From the NCBI GenBank assembly GCA_027886185.1, contig WOAB01000589.1, forward strand, positions 8,995,001 through 9,059,000: DNA of 64,000 nt. Reading direction: 5' to 3'. This document shows, piece after piece, positions 45,101-56,221 of the stretch. The position numbers and the translations under genes were made by a program. The notes beneath the pieces are model-generated. The model was not told where the DNA came from, made no database searches, and worked only from the letters and a program-made list of their open reading frames with translations. Origin of the DNA: Rheum nobile. Its lineage: Eukaryota; Streptophyta; Magnoliopsida; Caryophyllales; Polygonaceae. The stretch's first letter is position 1, and every line of letters starts with the position of its first letter.

Positions 45101-45876
45101 AACTCAATGGAAGCCAGCTGCACCTTCTTGGCTTCAATGAAGTTGTGACAACTCCAAATCTGCTCCACTTTCATTTCCCACTCCATGTAGGCATCGGGGT
45201 CGCATTTTCCTTCAAACGATGGCATCTTGATCTTCCCAATGCCATCTTGCTCCAATTCTCTTCTTGGCTGGTTGCCTTGGTAACCCCTATTGCCTCCAAA
45301 TCTGCCCCTAGGTTCATAGTAGCCATAAGCTCCTCCTTGGCCTTGGTAGCCTTCAAACCGAGCACCTCGGTTCCACATCTCCTCCTCAAATTCTGCATCA
45401 TTGAACTCGTCTTCCCTAAGCGGGTCCTGAGGCTCATTGAAATGATTAGCTTCATAAGGCACCTCACGTGGAGGTGGCATATCATTAGAGTAATTCGGAG
45501 CTACCCTATTCGGCCTCTCTTGAGTATTGACAAGGGAAGAAGTGTTTCTTACCGGGGAGTTTCTTACGGTGCCAGTACCTACTGCACGTGTACGTCCAAG
45601 AGGCACCGTATTGGCTCCGGAAGGACCTCCATGTTCAACGTAAGTGCCTAAAGGCACGGTGGCTGGATTTGGGATCGTCTCTTGGGCTTGAGAAGCTAGC
45701 GCCACCGGGGGCGCCATAGCTGGTGGGGGAACCCTTTGAGCCGTTTCAAGGGCAGCCAACCGGTTGGTGATGACGGCCATTGAATCGATTAGTTGTTGGA
45801 AGAGGGTCACCACATCCGGATGTACCGGCGAAGGACTCCTATTGTCTCGGTCACTTGAGGTGTCGTCTCCTGCCAT
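42145..45876 (-). pseudogene. B4 gag-PR-RT-RNase H part of pol
   Basis: Starts at ATGGCAGGAGACG (45876). Gag core, zinc knuckle CFKCQGRGHMMKDC, protease IIDGGSCCNITS, RT with FDDILIYSK, RNase H CDASGIGIGG and ADALSR are all in one open frame. It ends at TAG near 42145, because of two extra bases (plus strand about 42148-42160, tatataca-like) that shift the frame just before the integrase finger. Upstream of that it is free of stops. Confidence 0.93.
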
Positions 45877-47347
45877 CACACAAAGCAAACTAACACCGAA
45901 CTAGATTAAAGGTTAGAGTTAAATCAAAACACTCACAAGTGTCTCACTCGTGTGTTTCACTCGCTCTCCCTCAATCCAAGACGAACCTTGTAGTGCAATC
46001 GGTTGGGAAAATCAACAACTTCACGTGAGTTGGCAGACCTAGACAACACGCCACAATCCAGAGAAACTCTATGCAATTGAAGTATAAGAGGATTCGGCAA
46101 TGGTTCACAACAATAGCACTATATATTCTGAAATTTAGTGCAGTCAATCAACACAAAAATGAACTCGGAAAAGAAGACTCAAGACTCAACAAAGAAGCCT
46201 TACAAGAATGTAATTGCAAGGAGACTAATGGGACTCAAAGCAATTTAACTCAAGAAGACTACAATGCACGAATGTGAATGCAATGCAATTGAAGTACTTA
46301 GACGCAAAGAAATTTAGGAACTCAAGAGGACAAGTGGTTACCTTAAGTCGCCTTGGCTTGTGCTCGTGGAGGCGAAAGATTGATTGTTGGGATCGGCGGT
46401 GATAGAGGTGGGGAATAGGCACAAGGGAAGAGGCGAGGACAAGGTAATGTATGGTCTCGGTAGGGTTCGGCACGGCGCAACGTGGCAGTGTTTGGCACGG
46501 CGCGACAACAGGGTGAAGCGGTGCGGCACTACTCTCGGCGTCGGCTCCTTTGACTTGTCCTTGAGAGCTTACAACTTTGTACTAAGATACTAAGCCTAGG
46601 TATTAATGAAATACTAAGGCTTATACTAAAGTATTGATGAAATGAAATAAAATGCAAAACTATGATCGTCCTTCTTTTTTTTTTTTTGACGATTGATTTT
46701 TTTTTTTTTTGACTCTTTCTGATATTCTTTTCTTTCTTTTTTTTGACTAAATTCGAAATTCAAAAATTACAACCGAATTGGAATTAAAAGAAATTAAGAA
46801 AATTAAAGAGATAAGCTCTAGGAAGAAGTTGCCTTGATTTTAGGAGGTGGGAGCCGAATTGTTGAGATCTCCTTGGCACGCCTCACTTGTAGGGATTGTG
46901 GGCGCGACACTTGAAGAGAGAGAGGGCCGAGTTGTTGAAAGTTTCAACCCACACGCCACCAAAGTAGGGCTTGCTGCCGTAGGGTTGTGGACTTGGTTGA
47001 AGTTCGGCCGTGAGGATAGGATAGTGGGGTATTGTGGCTTGTGATGGGGTAGTGGACGGTTAATATGGTGGTGGTGGTGGTGATGATGGTGGCCGGAGTT
47101 AGGGTTTTTCGGCAAGGCTAAGGTGAATTTTTTTTTTTTTGATGGGGCCGTCCGATCTCCACAATTCTCAAAGCCAAGCTCCACAATTCACAAACACAAT
47201 TAGAACTTCAAGCAACAACAAAAACGACTCAACAAGACAACAAGGAAAGAAAGAAAGTTTCGGCTATGCAAGAACACAACCAAAGACTCAAGACACACAA
47301 TACCGAATTGATGAACTCGGCAAGCAACAATGTTGGCACCAAAACCT
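45877..47347 (-). other. B4: untranslated leader
   Basis: Non-coding in the minus sense. Has the same A-run block (plus-strand T-runs 46674-46745) and the atcgtc...gacgat hairpin (46665-46693). Primer site ggctctgatacca (plus) at 47348-47360. Confidence 0.83.
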
Positions 47348-47363
47348 GGCTCTGATACCAATT

Positions 47364-48094
47364 TGATACGGGGTAAGCCGTAGGATGGCCCGATCTTGAT
47401 GCACAACACACTAGGAACAAAAGAAACAACAAACAAAGGTGAGATGGCGGAAGATAAGAGAGATGATCAAATGAATGAAACAAAACCTTATAACCGGAAA
47501 GAGGAACCCTATGGTGTTCGTAAACACCAAGAACAACTCCACCTAAATTGTAAGACCTCGTCTCCTACAACTTCACACAAAGGAGGACGAATCCTCAAGA
47601 GCACGAAGAGGATGTCTTGTGCCGACTAGGATTAACAACCCGAAAGAGATTGATCTTCACAACTCGACCCAGGCTAGTTTGGAATTGAGCAAACTCGTCT
47701 TTCTCTCTCAAGAGAAAAGCTTTCTATTTCAAAAAAGTGTTTTGACAATAATGTTTGCTGCCTAAAATGGAAAGAACAACAAGCTTAAATATTTCCTAAG
47801 TGAACCGGCCCTAAAACAAATAAAACAAGCTAAAACCGGAAAGGAAAGAGCAAACCGAGTCTAAAAATGTACTTAGGCCCACACGGCCAAAACATACTAA
47901 ATGAGGAAGGTAATGGCTTAATGGAAGGTGTACACAAGTCATACACTCAACCATTATAAGCCATTGTCAACGAGAAGGCTTTAGGTGTCTCCGGGACTTG
48001 ATGTATAAGCATGGCTAGGTCATCTTGGAGACAACGAGCTTGGCTCCTTGTCACGGGCCCGGATGGTGGTTGGTGTGTGGATGGTCCTCCATCA
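47364..48094 (-). repeat. 5' LTR of B4
   Basis: 731 bp, plus-strand TGATACGGGG to CCTCCATCA, next to CTTTA. TATA-like cttaaatat (plus) near 47784-47792. Confidence 0.93.
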
Positions 48095-48099
48095 CTTTA

Positions 48100-48552
48100 G
48101 GTAGTATTTAAGGCTTCTTTGTTGTCTTCTTTAGGCACCTTTTGCTGAAATTATGTTGCTTCTTGCATTATGAAGATTGAGAGCTCCATGGGAGTGTTTT
48201 CTCAAAGTTGATTCAAACTTGCTAGGTTGCTCTTGCGTTGTGTCAATTTCGTCTATGATCTTGGTGCTCCAAGGCTTCACTCGCCTCCTTCTCTTGCTCT
48301 TTGGACACGTCCATCGTTGTGGGAGATTGTAGAAGGAAAGGTCGTTTGTGCACATTGGTTTGGTTATTGGCGACATTGTTTGCCAAGGGTCTTGCCATTG
48401 CATCTTTCGGTTGTTCCTATATCCTTGTTTATTTCTTTGTTTCCTATCATTTGCTAACTTGTTCTCTTGTGTTTTCTCTTGTTTCCACCTCCATCTTCCA
48501 TTCGAGTCTCTTGGCGTCTAGATCGGGCCACTCGCGGCTAATCCCTGCATCA
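48100..48552 (+). repeat. 5' LTR of A4, promoter-R-U5 part
   Basis: Continues the A4 LTR after B4, from ggtagTATTTAAGG to CCTGCATCA (the 3' LTR has CCCGCATCA). The TATA-like box at 48105-48111 lies only 6 bp from the B4 target duplication. Confidence 0.92.
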
Positions 48553-48555
48553 AAT

Positions 48556-48568
48556 TGGTATCAGAGCC
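48556..48568 (+). other. A4: tRNA primer binding site
   Basis: tggtatcagagcc, an exact match to the usual initiator-Met-tRNA primer site of plant LTR elements, three bases after the LTR. Confidence 0.92.
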
Positions 48569-50048
48569 ATCTCGACGCCGAGCCACCACCATCTCAGCCG
48601 AGCCACCACCTTTGGTTAGCTCCTTGAGTCTTCTTTTCCATTTTTCTTCTTTGTGTTCTTCCTTGTGTTCTTCTTGTGTTCTTCATGTTCTTCTTGTTCT
48701 TCATGCTTTGTTGTGTTAGTTTGTGATTGCTTATGCTTGTGTCTTATGAACTTTGTTGCCCCACCACCCAACCACCATTACCTCCGAAAAACACCACCTC
48801 TCCACCACCAAAACCAGCTGCAAAACCCCTACCATTTTGCACGAAATTCAGCCCCAAAAACCAGCTGCAAAACCCACCCAAAATCTGCACAACCCACCTT
48901 CAAAACCACCTACAAACCCACCCCAAAATCCAGCTGCAAAGCCACGACCCTAAGCCCCCAAAAACAGCTACTTTTCAGCCCCAAAAGCAGCTGCAATTCA
49001 GCCCCAAGACAGCACACAAAAGCTGCCCAAAAAGCCACCTACTCCCTTTTGTACTATCCTATGTTCTACTAAGTCAAATCACCTTTTGTTTGTTCCAAAA
49101 GTCAAAGAATAGAAGCTACCAATACTATTCCTACCTCCTAAAAGTTGTGATCTTGCACGTGTGACACCAAGGAAGGCAAGAAAATTTTGTGACTTTGCTC
49201 CATATCATCTTTGCTTCAATAGTGAACTAGTAAGCAAGACTTCTTTTATCTTCTCTTGTAATATTGTTGTCTTGCACGTTTTTTTTATTCAAAAAAAAAG
49301 AAGAAAAAGAAAGAAAAGAATAGAAGAGCAAAAGCCAAAAAAAAAAAAGAAGAAAAAGGCTTGTTCTTGTTTTATTTATCGTTCTTGTATGAAGACTTTG
49401 TGTGTTCTTGATGTTATTTTGCTATCACCAAGTGATCTAAGCTCCAATTGCAAGTGATTTTGATCACCAAAAACAGTGAAGAACTCGGCCCCTCACTCGG
49501 CCGAGTCTTGAATCGAGTTGTGTTCTGAATTCCCGGTTTGCCTTGAACCTTATCCTTGAACCTCAAGATTGATTGCCTACCATCTTACCACTCATTTTAA
49601 TCCTTTGGCAACTTGTTTATGAGTTCATGAGTATTGGTAAAAACAAGCTAGGTATGACATTGTGATGTGATTGCGGATCCCATCAAGAACCTCACGAAAG
49701 ACGAGATCGTCCAAAGATCGGTGGAGCCTCATGCAAGGACGTGAAGATTAGCTATGGGATGATATTTTATGTGTTTTGCTATTATTTCCCTTTTCGTTAA
49801 TTAACTAGGTAATTAACTAGTTAGTTGTTGTTTTTGTTATTTTCGTAATTAATTAGCTAGGTAGTTGTTTTAATTAGTGGCCTAAGTCATGCTTAGGTTA
49901 GTGGGTAGGTTAGTGGAGTTAATTAGTTGATTTTCTTATTTTGTATTTTGGCACCTATATAATGGTGGTCATGCATTGTAATTCCTTAGATTTGAATGGA
50001 GATAAAAACGAGTGTTTAGTACATTTCAAGTCTCATGACAATGGTTTC

Positions 50049-50208
50049 CGAGGTGAGTTGTATCCTCGAATCCTTAGTCGCGTTTTGGTGAGTTACATCC
50101 AAAACACCCTTTGGTGTGTCACATCCAGAGGTGATTGTTTGGTCATGGTGCGTTCCATCCATGATCAATCAATCTTGTCTTGTGTTTCTTGGTGAGTTGT
50201 ATCCAAGA
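50049..50208 (+). repeat. Array of five small hairpins
   Basis: Five units at 50049-50068, 50082-50105, 50108-50131, 50141-50166 and 50188-50208. Each has GG, a loop of exactly 10 nt fitting TGNGTYNYAT, then CC. Stems are 5, 7, 7, 8 and 6 bp. The outer stem bases differ between units but stay complementary (cgagg/cctcg, gttttgg/ccaaaac, cttgg/ccaag). It lies in the leader of the A4 RNA. Function unknown; a packaging or translation element is possible. Confidence 0.7.
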
Positions 50209-50419
50209 CTCATAAGATGCCTATCCCAAACTCTTCTCGAATCCTTCGTGAAGAGTTATATCCATTTCCCTTTTTAGTCAAATCTCCATCAAGCCAAAAC
50301 CCAAAAACAACTCAAAACACATTAGAGTGTCGTCTTTGAGAGTCTAGCCAAGAGTTTCTTAAACAACGAGTTCTTGGAGCCATTCGTCTTGTACTGTACG
50401 GGTCCTGGAATGTGCTCAC

Positions 50420-50712
50420 GCACATTATCTATTCCATGTGAGATATGCCAACCAACTACACTGCAAATTGGGAATATGTCAAAGGTCAGGGGTTCGACCC
50501 CCCCTGGCAACATCCTGCGATTAAAGCCTTATAGGCCCTCGCAGGTTGGGGTGCATGGGCTGCAGCCCATGGCGTTCTTGGTTGGGCTAGGCCTCGCCAA
50601 CCGGCGTGCTCCGACTAAGGGACTGGCTGGGTGGTTGACAGCCCACAGGACCCAGGTGAGTCCATGGCCTGTGGGGTCCACCAAGAATCACATCATAAAA
50701 GTGCACTTTTAT
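50420..50712 (+). mobile_element. SINE-like tRNA-derived element
   Basis: Plus-strand unit with a B-box GGTTCGACCC at 50491-50500, a weak A-box-like tgcaaattggg about 30 bases before it, and a body that includes aggttggggtgcatggg. This body resembles the core of the 50801-50983 unit on the other strand. It ends in a palindrome at 50691-50716. Left end approximate; no clear poly-T or poly-A tail. Confidence 0.5.
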
Positions 50713-50716
50713 GATG
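50691..50716 (+). repeat. Perfect 26-bp palindrome
   Basis: Half-site catcataaaagtg followed by its exact reverse complement. It stands where the tail of the plus-strand SINE-like unit meets the tail of the minus-strand one. Confidence 0.9.
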
Positions 50717-51072
50717 AGGTTTGAGCCCACCTGGGACCGCCTTCACTTGGTCTGCCTCAAGTCGGCGATCTGACCCAGCGGCCCAACCCACGGTCTGCCT
50801 CAAGTCGGCGATCGGACCGCTGGCGCTCAACCCTCCCCAGATCTACAGACCGTACACCCCAACCCGTCTCCCAGTAGGCACGAGGCCTTGCTAAGTGGGT
50901 TGCTGCTGGAGGGAATCGAACCCCCAACCTTTGATACAAGGGCAAATCCATGCACACTTGTATCACCAATTGGGCTACAACTCGAGGCAGACCGTGGGCT
51001 GGGCCGCTGGGTCAGATCGCCGACTTGAGGCAGACCAAGTGAAGGTGGTCCCAGGTGGGCTCAAACCTCATC
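50713..51072 (-). mobile_element. Inverted-repeat module with tRNA-like (SINE) core
   Basis: Arms 50713-50801 and 50984-51072 (89 bp each) are inverted copies with two mismatches by eye. The core on the minus strand has A-box tagcccaattgg (50966-50977), a few bases from the right arm, and B-box ggttcgattcc (50912-50922). The left arm contains a direct repeat of cggtctgcctcaagtcggcgatc-type sequence. The architecture is the same as at 9772-10070, but with a different arm sequence. Confidence 0.62.
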
Positions 51073-51395
51073 ACATTGCATGATTGAATTTCCTAAACAC
51101 AATTCCTTGTGTCTTCATTGGAGTCTTTGTTGTGTTTTCCTTCTTGTTGTCTTATTGAGTGTGTCTTCTTGAGCTTATCTTTCAAAATCCAAGAGCTATT
51201 CTCACCTTTGGTTGTGTGTTGTCTAAGTTCACCAAGTTTATATGAAGTTTTTGTCCTTCTCAAGGCAACCTTACATTCCAAAGCTTGTATCGAATCAACA
51301 AGAGAGTGAGTGATCAAACACACGAGTGATCAAACACTTGTGAGGATTGTTTTGTTTTCACTAACCCTAATTTGTTTTCTTTGAGTTTGTTGATC

Positions 51396-52817
51396 ATGGC
51401 TAATGAAGGTGATGACACCCCATCAACCGAAGAAGGGTCCCCCGTGGTGACCCCCGAGATGTTCACCATGCTTAAGACGATGTCGGACAACCTCGTCCAA
51501 TTGACCCACCGGATTGGAGCATTGGAGGCAAGGCCGATCGCACCCGTATCCGTGCCCCTAGGCTCAAACCTCGAGCCGGGAGGACCTTCCAACACCGTGC
51601 CCCTCCAAGCGCACCAAGTGCCCGCGGCCACCACTTCCCCTGGGCAAGGAGGGAGACCTTTTGCTCCTAACCCTTTTAATAGATTTCAGGGGTCAAGGCG
51701 CACCTATCGTGAGGAGCCAAGACGTGGCTATTATGAGGATCCAAGGCGTACCCATGAAGAGGAAGAGGAATGGGGAGATGAAGAATGGGAGCCTATGCCC
51801 CGTCGTGGCTACCTAGGAAGAGGAGGTCGAGAACCCGAGCAAGATGGTGTTGGCAAAATCAAAGTGAAGATCCCATCCTTTGAAGGCAAATGTGATCCGG
51901 ATGTGTACATGGATTGGGAGACAAAAATCGAACAAATTTGGAGTTGCCATAATTTTCCCGAGCACAAGAAGGTAGAACTCGCCACCCTTGAATTCAATGG
52001 TTATGCACTAATTTGGTGGGATAACCTTGTGAAAGAAAGGAGACGAGCCCTTGATCCAGCCGTGGCCACATGGGACCAAATGAAAGCCATGATGAGAGCT
52101 CGTTTCGTGCCACAACACCATGCACGAGAGCTAAGACAAAGACTAGAGAATTTGAAGCAAGGGTCCATGAGTGCCGAAGAGACCTACAATGCTATGCAAG
52201 TTGCTATGGTTAGGGCCAACGTGGATGAAGATGAAGAGACCACCATGGCTAGGTATCTTCGAGTCATTAATTCTCAATTGGCTAATGAAATAGATATGTT
52301 CCCATATGCTACCATGACAGAATTGCTCCACTTAGCCGTCAAAATTGAGAAGAGAAATAAGGGTAGGTACCAAGGAGGAAGAATGCAAAGTGGGATGCCC
52401 AACCCTTGGAAGGGACCAAATCAAAACCGAGGCTACCAACCCTATGGAAGAGAGTCTTTTCAAGCAAAGGACAAGGGGCAACCATCCAAGCCTCATTGGG
52501 AGCAAGGAGGGCCACAGAAAAATGTTCAACCAACACCCTCCGCACCAAGCCCAAGGCCAGCCGTGGCCTCCAATGGCCCCAAAGGGAGTACTTCTAACCC
52601 TCCCACTAGAGCTAGAGACATTGTGTGTTATAAATGCCAAGGTCAAGGTCATGTTGCTAGGGAATGTCCTAACACTAGAACTCTCATGATTAATTCCCTA
52701 GGGCTTTATGAATCTGAATCTGAATGTGATGATGAGCATGATGTTTGTGATGATGATAAGCTGCATGACAATGATTTGGATGATGAGAATGAAATTGAGT
52801 ATGAGCATGGTGAGTAA
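51396..52817 (+). pseudogene. A4 gag (ends at in-frame TAA)
   Basis: Starts ATGGCTAATGAAGG. Gag core with WETKIEQIWSCHNF, ALIWWDNLVKERRRAL and MMRARFVPQHHARELRQ; zinc knuckle CYKCQGQGHVAREC at about residues 411-424; acidic linker. It ends at TAA 52815-52817, and the same frame continues at once into protease. Family B has a Ser codon (TCT) there. It is either a nonsense mutation or, less likely, a gag/pol termination site; the context GAG-TAA-TTG is not a known plant readthrough signal. Confidence 0.9.
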
Positions 52818-55577
52818 TTGATTGTTAGGAGAACTATGCATGTGAAACCGGCTCCATGTGAAGATAATCAACGAGAAAATTTGTTTCATACTCGTTGTTT
52901 GGTAAAAGGCAAGGTGTGTAATATGATCATAGATGGAGGAAGTTTTTGTAATATTGCTAGTTCTAAAATGGTTCAAAAATTACAACTTCCTACAATTCGT
53001 CACCCTAGGCCTTATAGATTGCACTGGATGAATGATTGTGCTGAATTGAGGGTTACCAAGCAAGTTAAGGTCACTATGACACTAGGGCATTATGAAGATA
53101 CTATTTTGTGTGATGTAGTGCCTATGCAAGCTTATCATATCTTACTAGGTCGTCCATGGCAATATGATAGGAAGGTGACGCATGATGGTCTAACCAACCG
53201 CCACTCCTTCACCTTCAATGGAAAATCTGTTGTGCTCAAGCCTATGACGCCATCTCAAGTGGCAAAGGAGTATGAGAAGAGAAAGGCCACGGGAAGGGAA
53301 GAGGAGAATGTGAAGGAGGGGAAGGCTTCGGAAACCCAATCACCATCCATGACCAAACCGAGCCAAGCTTTAGCCACCCAACCTTCAAGGGTCTTAGTAG
53401 CATCCAAGAGTGAGCTACAAGGTATGTACCTACCCCTAGACACCACCCTTATGCTCTTGTGCAAAGAACTAACCATGCTAAGTGAAGAGGACAAGGCTAC
53501 ACTACCCCCTAGAATCCAAGCCCTTCTTGAGGAGTTTAGTGATGTGTTTCCGGATGAGATATCCCATGGCCTACCCCCATTGAGAGGCATAGAGCACCAA
53601 ATTGACCTTATCCCCGGTGCCACCCTACCCAATAGGCCCGCTTATAGGATGAACCCTAAGGAGAGCCAAGAGATCCAAAACCAAGTGCAAGAGCTCCTAG
53701 ATAAGGGTTATGTGAGAGAGAGCCTATCGCCTTGTGCCGTGCCGGTCCTACTTGTGCCTAAGAAGGACAACACATGGCGGATGTGTATTCATTGTAGAGC
53801 CATCAACAACATCACCATCAAGTACCGCCATCCAATTCCAAGGTTGGACGACATGCTAGATGAGCTCTATGGTGCCACCATCTTCACAAAGATTGATCTA
53901 AGGAGTGGATACCATCAAATCCGGGTGAAGGAAGGAGACGAATGGAAAACATCCTTCAAGACGAAGTTTGGGCTCTATGAGTGGCTTGTAATGCCATTTG
54001 GTTTGACAAATGCTCCCTCTACTTTTATGAGACTAATGAATTATATTTTGAGGAACTATATTGGGAAATTTGTTGTAGTATACTTTGATGACATTCTTAT
54101 CTACAGCAGGACCCAAGAGGAGCATGAGAGACACATAAGGGAAGTCCTTTCTACTCTTAGAGTAGAGCGCTTGTATACCAACTTGAAGAAATGTGACTTT
54201 TACACTACTGAGGTCATTTTTCTTGGTTTTGTAGTGAGTACACAAGGGCTGCAAGTGGATGAAGAGAAGATCAAAGCAATTCAAGATTGGCCAACACCGA
54301 CTTCCATTAGCCAAGTGAGGAGCTTCCATGGACTAGCGAGCTTTTATAGGAGATTTGTCAAGGACTTTAGCACCATTGTTGCCCCCTTGACCGAGATTAC
54401 AAAGAAAAACAGTCCATTCAAATGGGAGGAAGCCCAAGAAAGAGCATTCAACAACTTGAAGGAGAAGCTAACCCAAGCACCGTTGCTAACTCTTCCGGAT
54501 TTCACACGGCCCTTTGAAGTGGAATGTGATGCTAGTGGGATTGGCATTGGAGGAGTGCTCATGCAAGAAGGTAAGCCTATTGCCTTCTTTAGTGAAAAAT
54601 TGAAAGGTGCATGTCTAAACTACTCTACATATGACAAGGAACTTTATGCATTGTTTAGAGTACTTAAGACATGGCAACATTACCTATGGCCTAGAGAGTT
54701 TGTTTTGCATACCGATCATGAGTCCTTAAAACACTTTAGGAGTCAAGATAAACTTGATAGGAGGCATGGTAGATGGATGGAATTTATTGAGACTTTTCCT
54801 TATGTGATCAAGTACAAAAAAGGGAAAGACGATGTAGTTGCTGATGCACTTTCTAGGAGACATGCATTACTCACCACGTTAGACTCTAAGGTTCTAGGAT
54901 TTGCATACATAAAAGAGTTATATGTGGATGATGTGGATTTTGGTGATATTTACAAGCATTGTGTGCTAAAAGGTTCATTGGATAAGTATTACTTGTTTGA
55001 TGGATTCTTGTTCAAAGTTGATAAAGTGTGCATACCTCGATGTTCCCTTCGATTGTTGCTTGTTGAGGAAGCCCATAGGGGTGGATTGATGGGACATTTT
55101 GGGAGGGACAAAACACATCACATGCTGCATACTCATTTCTTTTGGCCACACATGCTTAGGGATGTTGAGCACCTAGTGAAGAGGTGTTTGGATTGTTTGA
55201 AGGCTAAGTCTAAGCTAAAGCCCCATGGATTGTATAGCCCTTTGCCCATTCCTACAGCCCCTTGGGAGGACATATCGATGGATTTTATTGTGGGATTGCC
55301 TAGGACTAAGAAGGGGAGAGATTCGATCTTTGTGGTTGTTGATCGCTTCTCTAAGATGGCTCACTTCATAGCTTGCCATAAGACCGATGATGCACCCAAT
55401 GTAGCTAGCCTTTTCTTTAGGGAGATTGTTAGGTTGCATGGTGTACCTAGGACTATAGTAAGTGACCGGGATGTGAAGTTCCTTAGCTCATTTTGGAAGA
55501 CACTTTGGAGCAAGCTAGGAACTAGGTTATTGTTCTCTACATCTAGTCACCCCAAACCGATGGTCAAACGGAGGTGA
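52818..55577 (+). pseudogene. A4 PR-RT-RNase H-integrase core
   Basis: In frame with gag. Protease MIIDGGSFCNIASSKM; RT motif A KIDLRSGYHQIRVKEG and YFDD (54081-54092); RNase H VECDASGIGIGG, TDHESLKHF and ADALSR; integrase HHCC and the first two Asp of DD35E (MDFIVGLPRT, IVSDRDVKFL). One C is missing near 55552 (caccccaaaccg; B copies keep frame), so translation ends KPMVKRR before the catalytic Glu. MCIHCRAIN replaces MCVDCRAIN of the relatives. Confidence 0.92.
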
Positions 55578-56221
55578 CTAATAGGACCTTAACCACCATT
55601 CTTAGAGCCATTATTAGGAAGAATCTCAAGGCTTGGGAAGATGCCTTACCACATGTGGAGTTTGATTATAATAGAACCATCCATTCCTCCACCCAATTGA
55701 CCCCCTTTGAGTGTGTTTATGGTGTGAATCCTTTAACCCTGCTTGATCTTACCCCCTTCCCCATGAAGGATAGAGAAAGCTTTGATGCAGGTAAATATTT
55801 GGAGTTCATCAAGGAGCTACATGAGCGCACGAGGGACAAGCTTCATGTCAAGGCGGCGCGCAACGCAGCCAAGGCCAACAAAGGGCGCCGCCGCTTGGTA
55901 TTTCAACCCGGAGATCTTGTGTGGGTGCATTTGAGGAAGGAGCGTTTTCCCGAGAAGCGCAAGTCCAAGCTTTCACCAAGAGGAGATGGCCCCTTCAAAG
56001 TACTACGTCGTGTTGGAGACAATGCTTACGTCTTGGAGCTACCGGACGATTATGGAGTTAGCCCCACATTCAATGTCGCCGACCTCACCCCATATCTCTC
56101 CAAGGAGGAAGACGATGATTCGAGGTCGAATCCTTTTCAAGAAGGGGAGAATGATGCGGGAGCATCCGAGGTCTCATCCAAGGCGCCCACAAGAGAAGAT
56201 GGTCCACGCACAAGAGCTTAA
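55574..56221 (+). pseudogene. A4 integrase C-terminus and start of LTR-encoded tail
   Basis: Resumes the pol frame after the one-base deletion: NRTLTTILRAIIRKNLKAW, FQPGDLVWVHLRKERFPEKR, GDGPFKVLRRVGDNAYVLEL, polypurine codons (NPFQEGENDAG), then GPRTRA and TAA at 56219-56221. The 5' LTR has CAA at this position and stays open for another ~46 codons to a TGA equivalent to 56357-56359, so the intact protein had a longer tail (CMQEELKNLASLHVSREPTL). Confidence 0.9.
56139..56151 (+). other. A4: polypurine tract inside pol
   Basis: aagaaggggagaa directly before TGATGCGG, within the NPFQEGEN codons. Same in A1 (494-506) and A2 (2373-2385). Confidence 0.9.

Larger units (their letters stand above)
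40767..48094 (-). mobile_element. B4: family B element in the A4 5' LTR
   Basis: 7,328 bp on the minus strand, flanked by CTTTA (40762-40766 and 48095-48099). The 5' LTR is 47364-48094 (731 bp); the 3' LTR is cut down to 180 bp (40767-40946). Primer site 47348-47360, leader, frameshifted gag-pol and altered polypurine tract. It is the most diverged B copy here. Confidence 0.95.
48569..51395 (+). other. A4: long untranslated leader
   Basis: About 2.8 kb without a credible gene. It holds C/A-rich repeats with cagctgcaa (48820-49010), A-runs (49285-49350), one TCGGCCGA motif (49485-49510), an AT-rich block of aattaactag-type palindromes (about 49795-49930), a hairpin array (50049-50208) and two SINE-like units (50420-51072). 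Short frames at 48653-49164 are low-complexity Pro/Lys-rich and look spurious. Ends with atcATGG. Confidence 0.82.

Noticed and set aside
48653..49164. Overlapping Pro/Lys/Gln-rich frames in the A4 leader
   Set aside because: Low-complexity C/A-rich sequence is open in several frames at once; no start context or homologous protein.
50049..50208. CRISPR-like array
   Set aside because: Units are small hairpins with variable stems and uneven spacing in a plant retrotransposon leader; no spacers or cas genes.
50912..50977. Possible tRNA gene on the minus strand
   Set aside because: A and B boxes are present but there is no acceptor or anticodon stem pairing; it is better read as a tRNA-derived SINE core.
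52818..55577. Independent pol gene with a non-ATG (TTG) start in A4
   Set aside because: It is the same frame as gag, separated only by one TAA; no separate start is needed.
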